From an uncultured Olleya sp. (GTDB lineage Bacteria; Bacteroidota; Bacteroidia; Flavobacteriales; Flavobacteriaceae), in NCBI GenBank assembly GCA_947503885.1, contig CANNFD010000008.1, forward strand, positions 62,001 through 126,000: a stretch of 64,000 nt of DNA, in the 5' to 3' direction. This document shows positions 17,801 through 26,761 of the stretch, piece by piece. How positions within the stretch are numbered: position 1 is the stretch's first letter; the number at the start of each line of letters is the position of its first letter. Both the position numbers and the translations under genes were made by a program. The notes under the pieces are model-generated. The model saw only the letters and a list, made by a program, of their open reading frames with translations. It was not told where the DNA came from and did no database searches.

Positions 17801-18595
17801 TTACTTTTTAACTCTAAAACTTCCTGTTTTTTCATCAAAAACAATCAAGTCTTTAGGGAACAAATCTGTAAAAGCGCCTTTTTCTATTAAATGACAAGGT
17901 GTATCACTTACAATTTTATTTTTAGACATAACAATCATGCTATCGCATAATTGGATTGCTAAATCAATTTCGTGAGAGGAGAATAAGATGGTTTTTCCGG
18001 TATCTTTAGCTAGCTTTTGTAGTAGTTTTAATATGTAAGCTTTATGATACATGTCTAAATGTGAGGTAGGCTCGTCTAAAATAATCAAATCTGTATCTTG
18101 AGCTAATGCACGTGCAATCATTACTTTTTGAAGTTGACCATCACTAAGCTCGAAACATTTTTTATGTTTTAAATCTTCAATATTAGTAGACTTTAAAGCT
18201 TGATTGATGATTTTAGAATCTGTTTCGGATAAGTTACCAACCCAATTAGTGTAAGGTTGTCGTCCTAAAGCAACCAACTCGACAACAGTAAGATTTTTAG
18301 AAGCAATAGGCTCGGTTAGTACCAGACTTAGTGTTTTTGCTAGTTCTAAATTAGAATAATGGTCTAGGCTTTGTTCATTAATAATAATTGAGCCACTTAA
18401 AGGAGATTCAACTTTAGTTAATGTTTTTAATAAAGTAGATTTACCAATACCATTACCACCAACTAAACCAATTAATTCGCCTTTTTTTAAACTAATATTA
18501 ATATTTGACGCAACTATAGTATCTTCTTTTTTAGAAGCATATCCTATAGTTAGGTTTTTAGTTTTAAGGATAATATGTTGTTTAGTTTCTGGCAC
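17801..18595 (-). CDS. btuD: ABC transporter ATP-binding protein of the FecE/BtuD family, probably cobalamin
   Basis: A 264-residue nucleotide-binding subunit. Walker A is GGNGIGKST, the signature motif is LSDGQLQKVMIARAL (D replaces the usual G of LSGGQ), Walker B is LIILDEPTSHLD and the switch histidine lies in SSHEIDLAI. It follows the permease gene by 56 bases and the binding protein gene beyond that, all on the minus strand. The B12 riboswitch and TonB receptor divergent from this cluster make cobalamin the likely substrate; siderophore or heme remain possible because the family is shared. Confidence 0.85.
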   Translation of the reverse strand: MPETKQHIILKTKNLTIGYASKKEDTIVASNINISLKKGELIGLVGGNGIGKSTLLKTLTKVESPLSGSIIINEQSLDHYSNLELAKTLSLVLTEPIASKNLTVVELVALGRQPYTNWVGNLSETDSKIINQALKSTNIEDLKHKKCFELSDGQLQKVMIARALAQDTDLIILDEPTSHLDMYHKAYILKLLQKLAKDTGKTILFSSHEIDLAIQLCDSMIVMSKNKIVSDTPCHLIEKGAFTDLFPKDLIVFDEKTGSFRVKK

Positions 18596-18651
18596 TATTT
18601 ATGTCTTATTATAATTGCTTTACTCTTCTTTTTTTAACCTTCAATTTTATT

Positions 18652-19668
18652 TTAAAACACCATTTTGCGTTGTCTTACTAATAACCAAACAACAATTGGC
18701 GCACCAAATAAAGATGTAATAGCATTAATAGGTAACATGTAGTCAGTGTTTGGTAATTGGGCAATACTATCGCAAATTAGCATAATTATAGCTCCAAATA
18801 AAAGCACAGCAGGTAATAATATTTTATGATTTGAGGTATTAAAAACTTGTCTTGTAACATGTGGTATGGCTAAACCTATAAACGCAATTGGTCCTGCAAA
18901 AGCTGTGATAGTACCAGCTAAAAGACTTGTTGCAATTATAATTAATAGTCTACTTTGTTTAATGTTTAAACCTAAACTTTTTGCATAATTCTCTCCTAAC
19001 AACAAGGTGTTAAGTCCTTTGATAGATAGGATACTAAATAGGATACCGATACTATAAATTAGAGTAAAAACCTTTACTTCTTCCCAATCTAAATCCCCTA
19101 AACTACCAAATCCCCAAAATATATATTGTTGTAATTGCTCTGCACTACTAAAGTAAGAAAGTACACTTACAATTGCAGCTGTAATACTACCAAACATTAA
19201 ACCTATAATTAAAATAGCCATAGTGTCTCTAACTTTAGAAGACACGATTAAAACCAGTAATAATACTAAAAAACTACCTAAACTTGCAGCAATAACTAAA
19301 CTCCATTTTGTTAGTAAAAATGTGGCTAAAAAACCGCCAAAAATACTACTACCTAAGATAACCAATGCAACACCAAGACTAGCTCCAGAAGTTATCCCTA
19401 AAACAAAAGGTCCAGCTAAAGGGTTTCTAAATAAAGTTTGCATTAACAACCCAGAAATACCTAAGCCAGAGCCTACTAAAATTGCTGTAATAGCTTTTGG
19501 TAAACGGTAATTTTGTATAATATAATTATCTGTTGTGCCAATTAGGCTTTCAAAAATGGTTTTAAAAGGAATTGAAACTGACCCCAAACTTATATTGGCA
19601 AAAAAGCAAAGTACTAATACAAGTATCAATACTAAAAAAGAGCGTTTATATGACTTTGTATTTGACAA
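18652..19668 (-). CDS. btuC: FecCD-family ABC transporter permease, probably cobalamin
   Basis: A 338-residue inner-membrane permease with about ten hydrophobic segments. Typical BtuC/FecCD motifs are RLPKAITAILVGSGLGISG, FRNPLAGPFVLGITSGASLG, and FAGPIAFIGLAIPHVTRQ just before the last pair of segments. Its ATG follows directly on the stop codon of the binding-protein gene (no gap), so the two are translationally coupled. It forms the homodimeric channel through which substrate delivered by the periplasmic protein crosses the inner membrane. Confidence 0.87.
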   Translation of the reverse strand: MSNTKSYKRSFLVLILVLVLCFFANISLGSVSIPFKTIFESLIGTTDNYIIQNYRLPKAITAILVGSGLGISGLLMQTLFRNPLAGPFVLGITSGASLGVALVILGSSIFGGFLATFLLTKWSLVIAASLGSFLVLLLVLIVSSKVRDTMAILIIGLMFGSITAAIVSVLSYFSSAEQLQQYIFWGFGSLGDLDWEEVKVFTLIYSIGILFSILSIKGLNTLLLGENYAKSLGLNIKQSRLLIIIATSLLAGTITAFAGPIAFIGLAIPHVTRQVFNTSNHKILLPAVLLFGAIIMLICDSIAQLPNTDYMLPINAITSLFGAPIVVWLLVRQRKMVF

Positions 19669-20826
19669 TTAATTTAATGGTTTAAAAAAGTATGGCTTAT
19701 AGTCTAATAATAACTCTGGATGACAAATTTTAATAAGGTCTTTTAGTACTAAATCAGGTCTTGCTAAACCTTGTTCAAAATACAAAACACCTCCTGTATT
19801 ACCAGTTGTATTTGCAAAAGTGTATATAGCATTGTTTTTAAATGCGTCAAATTGTGTATAATGTGTATTTGCTTCTTTTAAGCTTTCCATGCTAGTGTAA
19901 TATGATGGACTTATCCATAAATCGGCGTGTTTAGCTTTTTTAAAAACAGACTCAAAACTTAGTGATAAGCTCCCTTTAGCTTTAGTGTCTGCATATAAAT
20001 AGTTAACATTAGCATCTTTTAATAATTGCGCTTCTGTACTTGTACCACTTGGTAAGTACCAAACATCTTTATGCATGGCTCCGCTAATAACTGTTGGTTG
20101 TTTAGTAACAGTTTTTGCTAATTGTTTAGCAGCTTTATAATTGGTTTCAATATCTTTAAATATAGAATTTGCTAGTTGCTCTTTATTATATAAAGCACCA
20201 AAAAATTTAATCCATTCTGCTTTTGCTAATGGTGATTTTTCTACCCAATCTCCATTATAAATTACAGGGATATTAGCATTGTTAATTGCATTAAGAGACT
20301 TGCTTGACCCATCAACACCAAACCCAACGACTACATTTGGATTTAATTCTAGTAAAATTTCAGTGTTTAGACCTTCATTTTTTCCTAACTCTCTTATGCT
20401 TTGGTTGTCGATACGTTGTCTAATTTTTTCTGATGAAATATAATTTACACCTGGAAAACCAATTAAAGTTTCTTCTTCATTTAAAAGTTCTAAAGCCGGA
20501 ATATGGGTTGTTGATGTTACTACTATCGATTTTATTGGTGTTATAATAATACCATCATATTCTTCTTTTAAAAAAGTAGTTTTTGCAGCTTCTTCTTTTG
20601 AAATTAAAACATATTGGTATGTTTTTTCGGCATTAGGCCAAGGGTTATTAATTTTTAAAACCTTAAAATTATTATAGTTTGTTATGCTGAAACCTTCAGC
20701 GTAAGCTATTGAATTATTAGACTGAATAGCAGGAGGGAGTTGTCTACTTAAACCTTTGTCTTCTTTACAATTTTGAAATAAAAAGAAAGATAATAGAAGT
20801 AATAAATAAGCTTTTTTTTGCAACAT
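19669..20826 (-). CDS. btuF: ABC transporter substrate-binding lipoprotein, BtuF-like
   Basis: The frame is open from an ATG at 20949, but the ATG at 20826 gives a classical lipoprotein signal (MLQKKAYLLLLLSFFLFQNC, Cys20), so the N-terminal extension is probably not translated. The mature part has the class III periplasmic binding fold: LNEEETLIGFPGVNYISSEK, EILLELNPNVVVGFGVDG and ADLWISPSYY, with one long linking helix around 180-220. It would capture cobalamin after passage through the divergent TonB receptor. A BtuF role is inferred from the riboswitch context; iron-chelate binding proteins share the fold. Confidence 0.83.
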   Translation of the reverse strand: MLQKKAYLLLLLSFFLFQNCKEDKGLSRQLPPAIQSNNSIAYAEGFSITNYNNFKVLKINNPWPNAEKTYQYVLISKEEAAKTTFLKEEYDGIIITPIKSIVVTSTTHIPALELLNEEETLIGFPGVNYISSEKIRQRIDNQSIRELGKNEGLNTEILLELNPNVVVGFGVDGSSKSLNAINNANIPVIYNGDWVEKSPLAKAEWIKFFGALYNKEQLANSIFKDIETNYKAAKQLAKTVTKQPTVISGAMHKDVWYLPSGTSTEAQLLKDANVNYLYADTKAKGSLSLSFESVFKKAKHADLWISPSYYTSMESLKEANTHYTQFDAFKNNAIYTFANTTGNTGGVLYFEQGLARPDLVLKDLIKICHPELLLDYKPYFFKPLN

Positions 20827-20878
20827 TAGTAACATTATAATGGAATAGTTTCCTTTAAATTTATATAAAATTTTAGTC

Positions 20879-20986
20879 ATGAGAGACGGTTCAAATTTAA
20901 CAATATATATAGTAGGAGGGATTATATTACTACATTTTTTAGTTGTCATTATTTATTTAATCTATAAAATGAATAAGAAAAAATAA
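20879..20986 (+). CDS. Candidate 35-residue single-pass membrane micro-protein in the B12 divergent region
   Basis: A short plus-strand frame codes for 35 residues: a polar start (MRDGSNLT), one hydrophobic segment of about 20 residues, and a basic tail (YKMNKKK), as expected for a positive-inside membrane protein. It lies between the likely btuF start (20826, opposite strand) and the promoter of the riboswitch leader (21008). The other strand of this stretch is the probably untranslated N-terminal extension of the BtuF frame. No homologue is recognised and no clear promoter is visible, so this may be chance. Confidence 0.35.
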   Translation: MRDGSNLTIYIVGGIILLHFLVVIIYLIYKMNKKK

Positions 20987-21007
20987 GCACATCTTCATTT
21001 TAAATAG

Positions 21008-21015
21008 TATTTTTG
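21008..21015 (+). promoter_or_regulatory. -7 element of the B12 riboswitch/receptor transcript
   Basis: A perfect TATTTTTG at 21008-21015 lies just upstream of the riboswitch P1 stem. No convincing -33 TTG is found at the right distance. Confidence 0.55.
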
Positions 21016-21019
21016 CAGC

Positions 21020-21194
21020 GAATTTAGGTTTTGTTCAGTTTTAGATTGAACAAATTAAATGGGAATCTGGTTAAAATCCAGAACTGTTCCCGCAACTGTA
21101 AGCTACAAAGCTTGTTATTAAACTTCAATGTCACTGTCTGTTTTAGATGGGAAGACTAAATAGCAAGACGCAAGTCAGGAGACCTGCCAAATTC
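21020..21194 (+). promoter_or_regulatory. Cobalamin (AdoCbl) riboswitch
   Basis: The B12 aptamer core is unmistakable: GGGAA and GGTTAAAATCC from 21061, ACTGTTCCCGCAACTGTAAGC at 21083-21103, CACTGTC around 21132, ATGGGAAGAC near 21148 and the B12 box GCAAGTCAGGAGACCTGCC at 21170-21188. P1 can close between 21020-21025 and 21189-21194. Downstream, a hairpin at about 21207-21225 sits just ahead of the receptor start codon at 21236 and has no T run, so control of translation is more likely than termination. It should repress the receptor and propeller genes when cobalamin is plentiful. Confidence 0.96.
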
Positions 21195-21235
21195 ATCATC
21201 TAATTTGACTTTCGGGAGAAGGGTCTTAAAGATTT

Positions 21236-23086
21236 ATGAAAAAAACTATTATATTATTATTAACTATTTGTTTTAGTGTTGTTGCTTTTGCACAAACACC
21301 AAAAGACTCTGTACAATATCTAGATCAGGTTGTACTTAACGATGTTAAATTAAACCAGAATGCTGCAGGCTTTAAAGTCGTTGTTTTAAAAGACTCTGTT
21401 TTAGATAAAAACACATCTACTTTTACTGATTTATTACGATTTAATTCTAATATTTATTTTAAAGAAAACGGATACGGGATGGTGTCTTCGCCATCATTTA
21501 GAGGGACTAACGCAGCTCAAACTGCTGTAATATGGAATGGGATTTCAATAAACTCTATTTTAAATGGACAAACAGACTTTAATCTTATAAATACTAATAA
21601 TATCAATCAGGTAGTTATTAGAAATGGAGGAGGAAGTGTCCAATATGGGAGTGGGGCAATTGGAGGAAGTATACATTTAGACAATACTTTAAATTTTGGT
21701 TCGCATTTTACCAATGCCATTAAACTTAACTATGGTAGTTTTGACACTAAAAATTTGAGTTTTGTTTCAGATTACGGTAATGATAATTTAGCTGTAAATA
21801 TTGGGGTTAATTATATAGACTCTGATAATGATTATAAATTTTTAGGTACTGATCAGGTTAATACAAATGGCGCATTTGATAATTTAAGCCTAAATTTAAA
21901 TTTTGGGTATTTTATATCTCAAAAAGATGTTTTAAAACTGTATCACCAATCTTTTTTAGGCGAAAGAGCTTTTTCAGGAACAACAGTAACACCATCTAAT
22001 AGTAAGTATGTAGACCAAAACTTTAGGACTATGCTAGAATGGTCTAGGTCAAGTGGAAGTTATAAATCTATAGTTAAAGTAGCACATTTAGAAGAAAATT
22101 TTGAGTACTATCAAAACAAAAATTCTGAATTTTTCACTTTTGGTAAAGTAAGCACACTATTGCTTAAGCATGATTTTAATTATAAATTATCTAAAACTTT
22201 AACTCTAAAAAGTATTTTGGATTACAATAATTATAAAGGGGAAGGCAGTAGTTTTGGGACACCTAAAAGATCTGTTTTTTCTGCTACTGGGCTAATGCAA
22301 TATGACCCAAGTACTAAATTAAGTTTAGGGTTTAATTTACGACAAGATGTAACTACAGATTTTAAAAGCCCTTTATTGTTTTCAATTGATGGTGCTTATA
22401 ACATTACTGATTTTTATAAAATCAAACTTAATGGTTCTAAAAACTTTAGAGCACCAACCTTTAACGACTTATTTTGGCAACCCGGAGGTAATTTAGATTT
22501 AATACCAGAATCTTCTTATCAATTAGATTTAGGACATGTCGTAAACTATAAATGGTTTCAATTGCAATTAAATACATTTTACATTTCTACTAAAGACCAG
22601 ATACAATGGACACCAAATTCTTCTGGATTTTGGGGACCTGAAAATGTAGCAAAAACGCATAGTTATGGATTAGAAGCAGGGTTAAATGTTACAAAATATT
22701 TTAATAAACATCAGTTAAAATTTACTTCTAACTACTCTTACACAGTGTCTGAAAATGCAGAAACTAATAAGCAACTTATTTACGTGCCCTTTCATAAAGC
22801 AAATGCAAGCATTGCTTATAGTTTTAGTAAGTTTTTAATGTATTATCAGCATTTATTTGCTGGTAGTGTTTTTACTACAAAAGACAATTTAAAAGGTCCT
22901 TTTTATAGTTTAAAAGCCTATGATGTTGCTAATTTAGGATTTAATTATAAGGTATTTAAGACTACAGAAAAACAACTAGATTTAGGAATAAAAGTTAATA
23001 ATGTTTTTAACGAAATCTATCAGAACGTAGCTTTTAGACCAATGCCAAACAGAAATTTTAATATTCAATTACACTATAAATTTTAA
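21236..23086 (+). CDS. btuB: TonB-dependent outer-membrane receptor for cobalamin, BtuB-like
   Basis: This 616-residue protein has a signal peptide (MKKTIILLLTICFSVVAFA, then QTPKD). The plug domain contains MVSSPSFRGTNAAQTAVIWN and the closing VQYGSGAIGGSIHLDN. A beta-barrel of about 450 residues follows, ending in the aromatic IQLHYKF typical of barrel assembly. It lacks the carboxypeptidase-like N-terminal extension of SusC receptors, as BtuB-type receptors do. The cobalamin riboswitch 42 bases upstream gives the substrate with good confidence. It would take up B12 across the outer membrane powered by TonB-ExbBD, and is followed after 9 bases by the surface propeller gene. Confidence 0.93.
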   Translation: MKKTIILLLTICFSVVAFAQTPKDSVQYLDQVVLNDVKLNQNAAGFKVVVLKDSVLDKNTSTFTDLLRFNSNIYFKENGYGMVSSPSFRGTNAAQTAVIWNGISINSILNGQTDFNLINTNNINQVVIRNGGGSVQYGSGAIGGSIHLDNTLNFGSHFTNAIKLNYGSFDTKNLSFVSDYGNDNLAVNIGVNYIDSDNDYKFLGTDQVNTNGAFDNLSLNLNFGYFISQKDVLKLYHQSFLGERAFSGTTVTPSNSKYVDQNFRTMLEWSRSSGSYKSIVKVAHLEENFEYYQNKNSEFFTFGKVSTLLLKHDFNYKLSKTLTLKSILDYNNYKGEGSSFGTPKRSVFSATGLMQYDPSTKLSLGFNLRQDVTTDFKSPLLFSIDGAYNITDFYKIKLNGSKNFRAPTFNDLFWQPGGNLDLIPESSYQLDLGHVVNYKWFQLQLNTFYISTKDQIQWTPNSSGFWGPENVAKTHSYGLEAGLNVTKYFNKHQLKFTSNYSYTVSENAETNKQLIYVPFHKANASIAYSFSKFLMYYQHLFAGSVFTTKDNLKGPFYSLKAYDVANLGFNYKVFKTTEKQLDLGIKVNNVFNEIYQNVAFRPMPNRNFNIQLHYKF

Positions 23087-23095
23087 TAAATAATC

Positions 23096-24148
23096 ATGAA
23101 AAAAATCATCTATTCAATTGTAACACTTTCGCTATTAGTTTTTTCTTGTACTAATGACGATGACACATTTATGTCTGCTGAGCCTTTAGGAGCTTATGAA
23201 AACGGAATATTAGTAATCGGAGAAGGCGGACCATCTTCAGTATCTTATGTCTCTAATGATTTTGCAACTACTGAAAATCAAGTTTATTTTAATGTCAATG
23301 ATGAAAACTTAGGTGTTTATTTACAATCTCTAGGGTTTAATGATGATAAAGCTTATATCGTTGTAGATGCAGGAACGATAACTGTTGTTAATCGTTACAC
23401 ATTTGAAAAATTAGGAACAATCTCTACTGGGTTAATGACACCAAGATTTATTGCTTTTAATGGAGATACTGCTTATGTGTCAGATTGGGCTGACCCTTTT
23501 GATAGTACGGATGATTATGTTGCGGTCGTAGATTTAAACTCTAATACAGTTACTTCTACAATAGCAGTAACAGAAGGACCAGAGCAAGTTTTAGTTAATG
23601 CTAATAAACTTTATGTATCACATAAGGGAGGATATAATGTAAATAACGTAATTTCAGTTATTAATACATCAGATAGTACTCTAGAAACGATAACTGTAAA
23701 TGACGTACCGGACGAAATGTTTATAGATAATCAAGGACATTTATTAGTGTTAAATGCTGGAGCAAATCAATCTTGGTTATCTCCACCAGTTGAGACGGAA
23801 GCTTCTATTACAAGAATTAATTTAAGTGATAACTCTATTATTACAAATTTAGAGTTTCCTGCTGGTCAACATCCAAGTTTAATGACTTACCAAAATGGTA
23901 TGGCATATTATATTTTAAACAATCAAGTGTTTGGTTTAGAAGATGCTGCAACAGTATTGCCAACAACACCTATGTTTAGCATTTTAACGGGTTATAGTTA
24001 TGGTCTTTCTGTAAGAGAAAATCAATTATTTGTTTCAGATGCTAGTTTTACTGGTAACAGTACTTTACTAGTTTATGACTTAACTACAGGTGCAGAAACG
24101 GGTGCTTTTACAACAGGTGTAGGTGCTTCAAAAATATACTTTAATTAG
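23096..24148 (+). CDS. Surface lipoprotein with YncE-like beta-propeller, BtuG-like
   Basis: This 350-residue lipoprotein (signal ending VFSC, Cys18, followed by the acidic TNDDDTF, a typical surface-export signal in Bacteroidota) folds as a repeated beta-propeller. Repeats include YVSDWADPFDSTDDYVAVVD, EQVLVNANKLYVSHKGG and PDEMFIDNQGHLLVLNAG. It sits 9 bases downstream of the riboswitch-controlled receptor. In Bacteroides, BtuG propeller lipoproteins cap BtuB and bind B12 with extreme affinity; genomic context and fold suggest the same job here, though sequence identity to BtuG was not tested. A terminator follows. Confidence 0.78.
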   Translation: MKKIIYSIVTLSLLVFSCTNDDDTFMSAEPLGAYENGILVIGEGGPSSVSYVSNDFATTENQVYFNVNDENLGVYLQSLGFNDDKAYIVVDAGTITVVNRYTFEKLGTISTGLMTPRFIAFNGDTAYVSDWADPFDSTDDYVAVVDLNSNTVTSTIAVTEGPEQVLVNANKLYVSHKGGYNVNNVISVINTSDSTLETITVNDVPDEMFIDNQGHLLVLNAGANQSWLSPPVETEASITRINLSDNSIITNLEFPAGQHPSLMTYQNGMAYYILNNQVFGLEDAATVLPTTPMFSILTGYSYGLSVRENQLFVSDASFTGNSTLLVYDLTTGAETGAFTTGVGASKIYFN

Positions 24149-24165
24149 ATTTTTTAAATAATAAT

Positions 24166-24199
24166 AAAAAAACCTCTAAAGTTATTTAGAGGTTTTTTT
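24166..24199. terminator. Bidirectional terminator between the B12 receptor operon and the S41 protease
   Basis: A 15-bp stem (24166-24180 with 24185-24199) with a four-base loop and flanking A/T runs lies between convergent stop codons at 24148 and 24206. Confidence 0.92.
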
Positions 24200-24205
24200 T
24201 TGCTT

Positions 24206-25654
24206 CTATTTAAATACGTTAGGTAAATCCTCAGGTTCTAAATACATGTTGTCTTTTGTTAAAGTTTGTGTGTTAGAGTTTTTTATAACATTAAAATCAG
24301 AGTTTACTTGAGGGGTGTTATCAAATCTTCCGTTTCCGGTTAGATGTTGTATAGCTCTTGCCAATAAGGGTTCGTCTTGTTGCCCTAAAACCCCATAATT
24401 TGAAATGGTTTCATTTAAAGTAAAAGTTGGTTCAAGTCCAGCTTCATATTCAAAAAATCCATTTGCATTTTCACTTTTACCAACTATAGGTTGCATTGCC
24501 CAAGTATGATTTGGATTAATAGATGCTGTGCATGAATAAGCACAATTTGGGCTATCATATAAAGTTATTGAAAATTCGTTTTTACCTCTTGTTGCTCCAC
24601 CAATATGAACAACATCTACGTATGGCTTTAGACAATTTATAACTAGTTCGCTAGCAGAAGCAGAGCTTTTTTGAGCCAAAATGTAAACTTTGTTTAAGTT
24701 TAGTGTGTTGATCGGTGTCCCATCAGTTAACTGAGAAGCAAAATATTTACTAATTTCTTCATCTGTAAAAGCTGCCTGAATTTTATTATTCCAACGTTGT
24801 TTTAAAAAAAGCTCGGTAGTTGGTTGTCCAGCAATCATGCTTGATAAATTAATTGCAGTATTGACACTTCCACCTGGATTATAGCGTAAGTCTAAAACTA
24901 GTTGTTGTACCCCTTCTGCCAAAAACTGCCCAAAGACATCATTAAGCTGTTGATCAAAATTACTAGTAAAGCGGTTGTACATTAAATACCCAACTTTAAT
25001 ACCATCCACAGTAAACGTATTAGCTAACAATATTGGATTTTCTTCATAAACTTGTTTGGTTAAAGTAACAGTTTCGCCTGTTAATACAAGTGTGTTGCTT
25101 GAATCAATTTCTGCTAATCCAATAGTGTAAGTGTCGGTGTTAGAAAATAATAAGCTTCTATAATTACTCTCCGTAAGTTGCGTCCCATTTACTGTTAAAA
25201 AAATATCACCACGCTGCAAGTTGCTTGAGGATGCACTAGTATTTGGTAATATGTATTGTATAACTGCTCCAAATGTTGTTTCTGATCCAACAGTTATATT
25301 TCCGACACCAAATTCCATTCCATTACTTTTTGATACGCCATTAAGCGCATTATTTAAAGCAAAATAATCGTCAACTATCCAACTAAAGCGATCTTCTGTG
25401 GATAATAACGCATCAAAAAGAGTATTTGGAGCATTATAATTATTTAAAAACTGGGTATAAGCAGTATTGTCAGAAAACCGATCATCTGCTAAATCTAGAA
25501 CATTATCTTGCCAGTAATACCAAAGGTTTAAGCCTTTCCAGATAAAATCTTTTATTTCTGTATCAGTAATTGGATTATCATCAATATCTTCATAACATCC
25601 AAAAACCACTAATGGTAATAGTAGTAGTAAATGTTTTAATCTTACTTTTTTCAT
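24206..25654 (-). CDS. S41-family peptidase lipoprotein (C-terminal processing protease type)
   Basis: A 482-residue lipoprotein (signal ends VFGC, Cys20). An N-terminal helical domain (about 30-110) is followed by a PDZ-like segment with LQRGDIFLTVNGTQL and the S41 catalytic domain, which contains VGYLMYNRFTSNF, LVLDLRYNPGG and the nucleophile loop AQKSSASASELV (about residue 330). The C-terminus has LEPTFTLNETISNYGVLG. It would cleave proteins in the periplasm or at the cell surface. This type of S41 lipoprotein is abundant in Bacteroidota and its substrates are unknown. It is convergent with the B12 operon and shares its terminator. Confidence 0.9.
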   Translation of the reverse strand: MKKVRLKHLLLLLPLVVFGCYEDIDDNPITDTEIKDFIWKGLNLWYYWQDNVLDLADDRFSDNTAYTQFLNNYNAPNTLFDALLSTEDRFSWIVDDYFALNNALNGVSKSNGMEFGVGNITVGSETTFGAVIQYILPNTSASSSNLQRGDIFLTVNGTQLTESNYRSLLFSNTDTYTIGLAEIDSSNTLVLTGETVTLTKQVYEENPILLANTFTVDGIKVGYLMYNRFTSNFDQQLNDVFGQFLAEGVQQLVLDLRYNPGGSVNTAINLSSMIAGQPTTELFLKQRWNNKIQAAFTDEEISKYFASQLTDGTPINTLNLNKVYILAQKSSASASELVINCLKPYVDVVHIGGATRGKNEFSITLYDSPNCAYSCTASINPNHTWAMQPIVGKSENANGFFEYEAGLEPTFTLNETISNYGVLGQQDEPLLARAIQHLTGNGRFDNTPQVNSDFNVIKNSNTQTLTKDNMYLEPEDLPNVFK

Positions 25655-25764
25655 AGCTTAATTTGATTCTTTTTCTAGATAAATGTACTTACTTTATTTT
25701 ATATTGAAAATAAATTGTAACAATTATAATAGTCGCTCGTCTTAATAGAAACCAACCAACAATA

Positions 25765-26274
25765 ATGACACAGTCAGAGTTTTTAAAAATAGTAACACCT
25801 TTTAAAGATAAGGTCTTCCGTTTAGCAAAACGATTACTAGTGTCACGTGAGGAAGCAGAGGATGCAACACAAGAAGTGTTATTAAAATTATGGCGAAATA
25901 AAGGTCAAATAGAAAATTATAAAAATGTTGAAGCATTTTCTATGACCATGACAAAAAACTTTTGTTTGGATAAATTAAAGTCTAAACAATCACAAAATTT
26001 AAAAATAGTACATAATAATTATCAAGATCATACAGTAGCATTACAAAAACAAATTGAGTTAAATGATAGTATGCAATGGGTAGCTAAAATCATCCAAGAT
26101 TTACCAGAGCAACAAAAGCTTGTGGTACAATTAAGAGATATCGAGCAATACGATTTTGACGAAATAGCAAAAATGCTAGATATGAATCCAACAGCAGTTA
26201 GAGTAGCCTTATCAAGAGCAAGAAAAATAATAAGAGAAAAATTAACAAGTACACATAATTATGGTGTTAGATAA
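25765..26274 (+). CDS. ECF-type RNA polymerase sigma factor
   Basis: A 169-residue sigma-70 family protein with only regions 2 and 4. Region 2 covers RLAKRLLVSREEAEDATQEVLLKLWRN; region 4 covers LPEQQKLVVQLRDIEQYDFDEIAKMLDMNP and the recognition helix VRVALSRARK. It directs transcription of a small regulon, probably including its own operon. The next gene overlaps its stop by 14 bases and encodes a single-pass membrane protein that could be its anti-sigma factor. Two DUF4252 genes complete the operon, an arrangement seen repeatedly in flavobacteria. Confidence 0.93.
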   Translation: MTQSEFLKIVTPFKDKVFRLAKRLLVSREEAEDATQEVLLKLWRNKGQIENYKNVEAFSMTMTKNFCLDKLKSKQSQNLKIVHNNYQDHTVALQKQIELNDSMQWVAKIIQDLPEQQKLVVQLRDIEQYDFDEIAKMLDMNPTAVRVALSRARKIIREKLTSTHNYGVR

Positions 26275-26734
26275 TATAGAACAATTACTAGAAAAGTACG
26301 AGAATGGCCAGACCACTTTAAAAGAAGAAGCACAGTTAAAAGACTATTTTTCGCAAGAGACTGTTGCACCACATTTAGGGCATTATAAAGCTATTTTTGG
26401 ATACTACCTTGTAAACCAACAAGAAGCCTTTACTAAAACCCTTCCACTACAAACTAAAAAGAAAATTAATTTTAAGTGGTTAAGTGTCGCAGCAGCAGTA
26501 GTTTTAATGGTTGGTATTTATTTTAACAAGCCTAATGAAGATGTGATAACAGACCAAGATAGACTAGCTTATAATCAAGCAAAATCATATTTAGAGCTGG
26601 TATCAAAAGCACTTAATAAAGGCACAACACAAGTGGGTTATTTGGACGCTTTAAATAAAGCTGGCACACATGTTGACTATTTAAAAGAAATGGAAAACCC
26701 AATTGGGAGAATTTTAAAAATTAACAATCAATAA
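26261..26734 (+). CDS. Single-pass membrane protein, candidate anti-sigma factor
   Basis: A 157-residue protein whose start lies inside the end of the sigma gene (14-base overlap, different frame), implying coupled translation. The cytoplasmic N-terminus (about 1-70) opens with DNIEQLLEKYENGQTTLKEE, the short helix pair often seen at the start of Bacteroidota anti-sigma-like proteins. One membrane segment (about 74-88) and a periplasmic helical domain of about 65 residues follow. There is no zinc motif. Anti-sigma function is inferred from position and topology only. Confidence 0.7.
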   Translation: MVLDNIEQLLEKYENGQTTLKEEAQLKDYFSQETVAPHLGHYKAIFGYYLVNQQEAFTKTLPLQTKKKINFKWLSVAAAVVLMVGIYFNKPNEDVITDQDRLAYNQAKSYLELVSKALNKGTTQVGYLDALNKAGTHVDYLKEMENPIGRILKINNQ

Positions 26735-26761
26735 ATTAATAATAATTTAAAACCAAATACA

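Noticed and set aside
20827-20949. N-terminal extension of the BtuF frame (about 41 residues)
   Set aside because: It would place a lipoprotein signal in mid-protein; the ATG at 20826 gives a canonical signal with Cys20.
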